From Alphaproteobacteria bacterium (lineage in GTDB: Bacteria; Pseudomonadota; Alphaproteobacteria; Micavibrionales; Micavibrionaceae): a stretch of DNA of 14,892 nucleotides. The stretch spans positions 1 to 14,892 of the forward strand of contig DAOWDF010000317.1 in NCBI GenBank assembly GCA_030639165.1. The letters run 5' to 3'. The notes under the pieces were generated by a model, which searched no databases, was not told the DNA's origin, and saw only the letters and a program-made list of their open reading frames with translations. Of this stretch, positions 14,120 through 14,892 are shown piece after piece. Both the position numbers and the translations under genes were made by a program. The stretch's first letter is position 1. Every line of letters begins with the position of its first letter.

Positions 14120-14892
14120 CCTAGAGCAAATTCTTATCAATAAGATTGATAAGGCTGGCGGGATTGATCTTGGCGAGTTCATATCTACAGCTCTAATCCA
14201 TCCTGAGCACGGCTATTACAGTAATCGTGATCCACTTGGGGCAGCCGGAGATTTCACAACTGCGCCAGAAATATCCCAGATGTTTGGCGAGGTCGTAGGC
14301 GCGTGGGTCATTGATCTTTGGATGCGTATGGGTAGCCCTAAAGCTCTTAACTTAATTGAGTGCGGAGCAGGGCGCGGCACATTGCTCGCTGATATTATGC
14401 GCGTTAGTTCATGCGTGGGTGGCTTTGTGGAGGCCGTGCAAATCCATATAATTGAGGCAAGCCCTCTATTGCGTAAAAAGCAGAGGCAAGCCCTTGATGG
14501 ATATGATGTTAAATGGCATGAAAATATTTCTGATGTCTCTGTGGATAACTCGTGTATAATATTGGGGAATGAATTTCTTGATGCCTTGCCAATTGAGCAA
14601 TTAAAGCGCGGAGAAGATGGCTGGCAGCAGCGCATTATCACCATTGATAGCGGGGCGTTTAAATATGGCTGGCGCAAAGCGGATAAGGCGCTGCTTGAAA
14701 TGCTTCCCACTAAAACAGAGTCTAATCAGATATATGAAGTATCACCTGCGCGTAATGGCTTTATAGATGATTGTGCTAAGCTGTTAAATAAGAATGGCGG
14801 AGCGGCTCTATTTATAGATTACGGCTATATACGATCACATTATGGCGATACGCTTCAGGCGATGAAAAGCCACGAATTTGTGGATGTGCTGC
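14109..14892 (+). CDS. MidA/NDUFAF7-type SAM-dependent methyltransferase (3' end outside window)
   Basis: The gene starts with an ATG inside the end of lgt and is cut by the window edge after about 261 residues. Homologues are around 350-400 residues long. Family features are HPEHGYYSNRDPLGAAGDF (31-49), TTAPEISQMFGE (50-61), the SAM-binding IECGAGRGTL (83-92), NEFLDALPIEQ (154-164) and LFIDYGY (234-240). Mitochondrial NDUFAF7 dimethylates an arginine of NDUFS2 early in complex I assembly, and the bacterial protein may act likewise on NuoD. The order lgt then this family is one I recall from other alphaproteobacteria. There is no strong ribosome binding site, so translation is probably coupled to lgt. 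Confidence 0.93.
   Translation, partial: MPNNLEQILINKIDKAGGIDLGEFISTALIHPEHGYYSNRDPLGAAGDFTTAPEISQMFGEVVGAWVIDLWMRMGSPKALNLIECGAGRGTLLADIMRVSSCVGGFVEAVQIHIIEASPLLRKKQRQALDGYDVKWHENISDVSVDNSCIILGNEFLDALPIEQLKRGEDGWQQRIITIDSGAFKYGWRKADKALLEMLPTKTESNQIYEVSPARNGFIDDCAKLLNKNGGAALFIDYGYIRSHYGDTLQAMKSHEFVDVL

Noticed and set aside
14216..14710. Minus-strand open frame of 164 codons
   Set aside because: It is the antisense shadow of the MidA/NDUFAF7-type gene, whose plus-strand motifs are clear. The gene was missed as a complete frame only because it runs off the window.

Overview
The window looks like ordinary chromosome from an AT-rich alphaproteobacterium. Several neighbour pairs that I recall as typical of that class are present: a TauE/SafE (TSUP) exporter coupled to a TIGR02186-type protein, a universal stress protein followed by an Nfu scaffold, a YbjN-domain gene before proC, and lgt followed by a MidA/NDUFAF7-type gene. 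An NDUFAF5-like protein of alphaproteobacterial type is also present. I cannot place it below class from sequence alone. The DNA is almost fully coding. No gap exceeds 300 bases, and I saw no tRNA, rRNA, insertion sequence, CRISPR array, phage gene or toxin-antitoxin pair. Layout, left to right. Bases 1-80 are the 3' tail of an unidentified gene, followed by a small hypothetical protein with a very basic tail (166-507). Converging on it is a three-gene minus-strand operon (4631 to 517): a large protein with an N-terminal methyltransferase and an unrecognised C-terminal half, an NDUFAF5-like methyltransferase-fold protein, and glyoxalase II. Divergent from that operon come comF, a small hypothetical gene, glutaredoxin and a Nit1-type amidase. 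A glycine-zipper lipoprotein (minus) and a secreted protein (plus) share a divergent promoter region around 7412-7548. The plus strand then carries the TSUP exporter/TIGR02186 pair, a universal stress protein, Nfu and TsaB. ProC and YbjN lie on the minus strand, converging on tsaB. Lgt and the start of a MidA/NDUFAF7 protein close the window. Functional themes. Glyoxalase II, glutaredoxin and a Nit1 amidase are all glutathione-linked. Nfu (Fe-S delivery), the NDUFAF5-like protein and the NDUFAF7-like protein all point to Fe-S and respiratory complex I biogenesis. TsaB (tRNA t6A), ProC (proline) and Lgt (lipoprotein maturation) are housekeeping. The lipoprotein encoded at 7028-7411 would be an Lgt substrate. 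The least explained item is the 840-860 residue protein at 2109-4691. It joins an intact-looking SAM-binding domain to two regions that resemble Nudix folds with no catalytic Nudix box. I see no evidence of a defence island or other obviously new system. That protein is the best candidate for new biology here.
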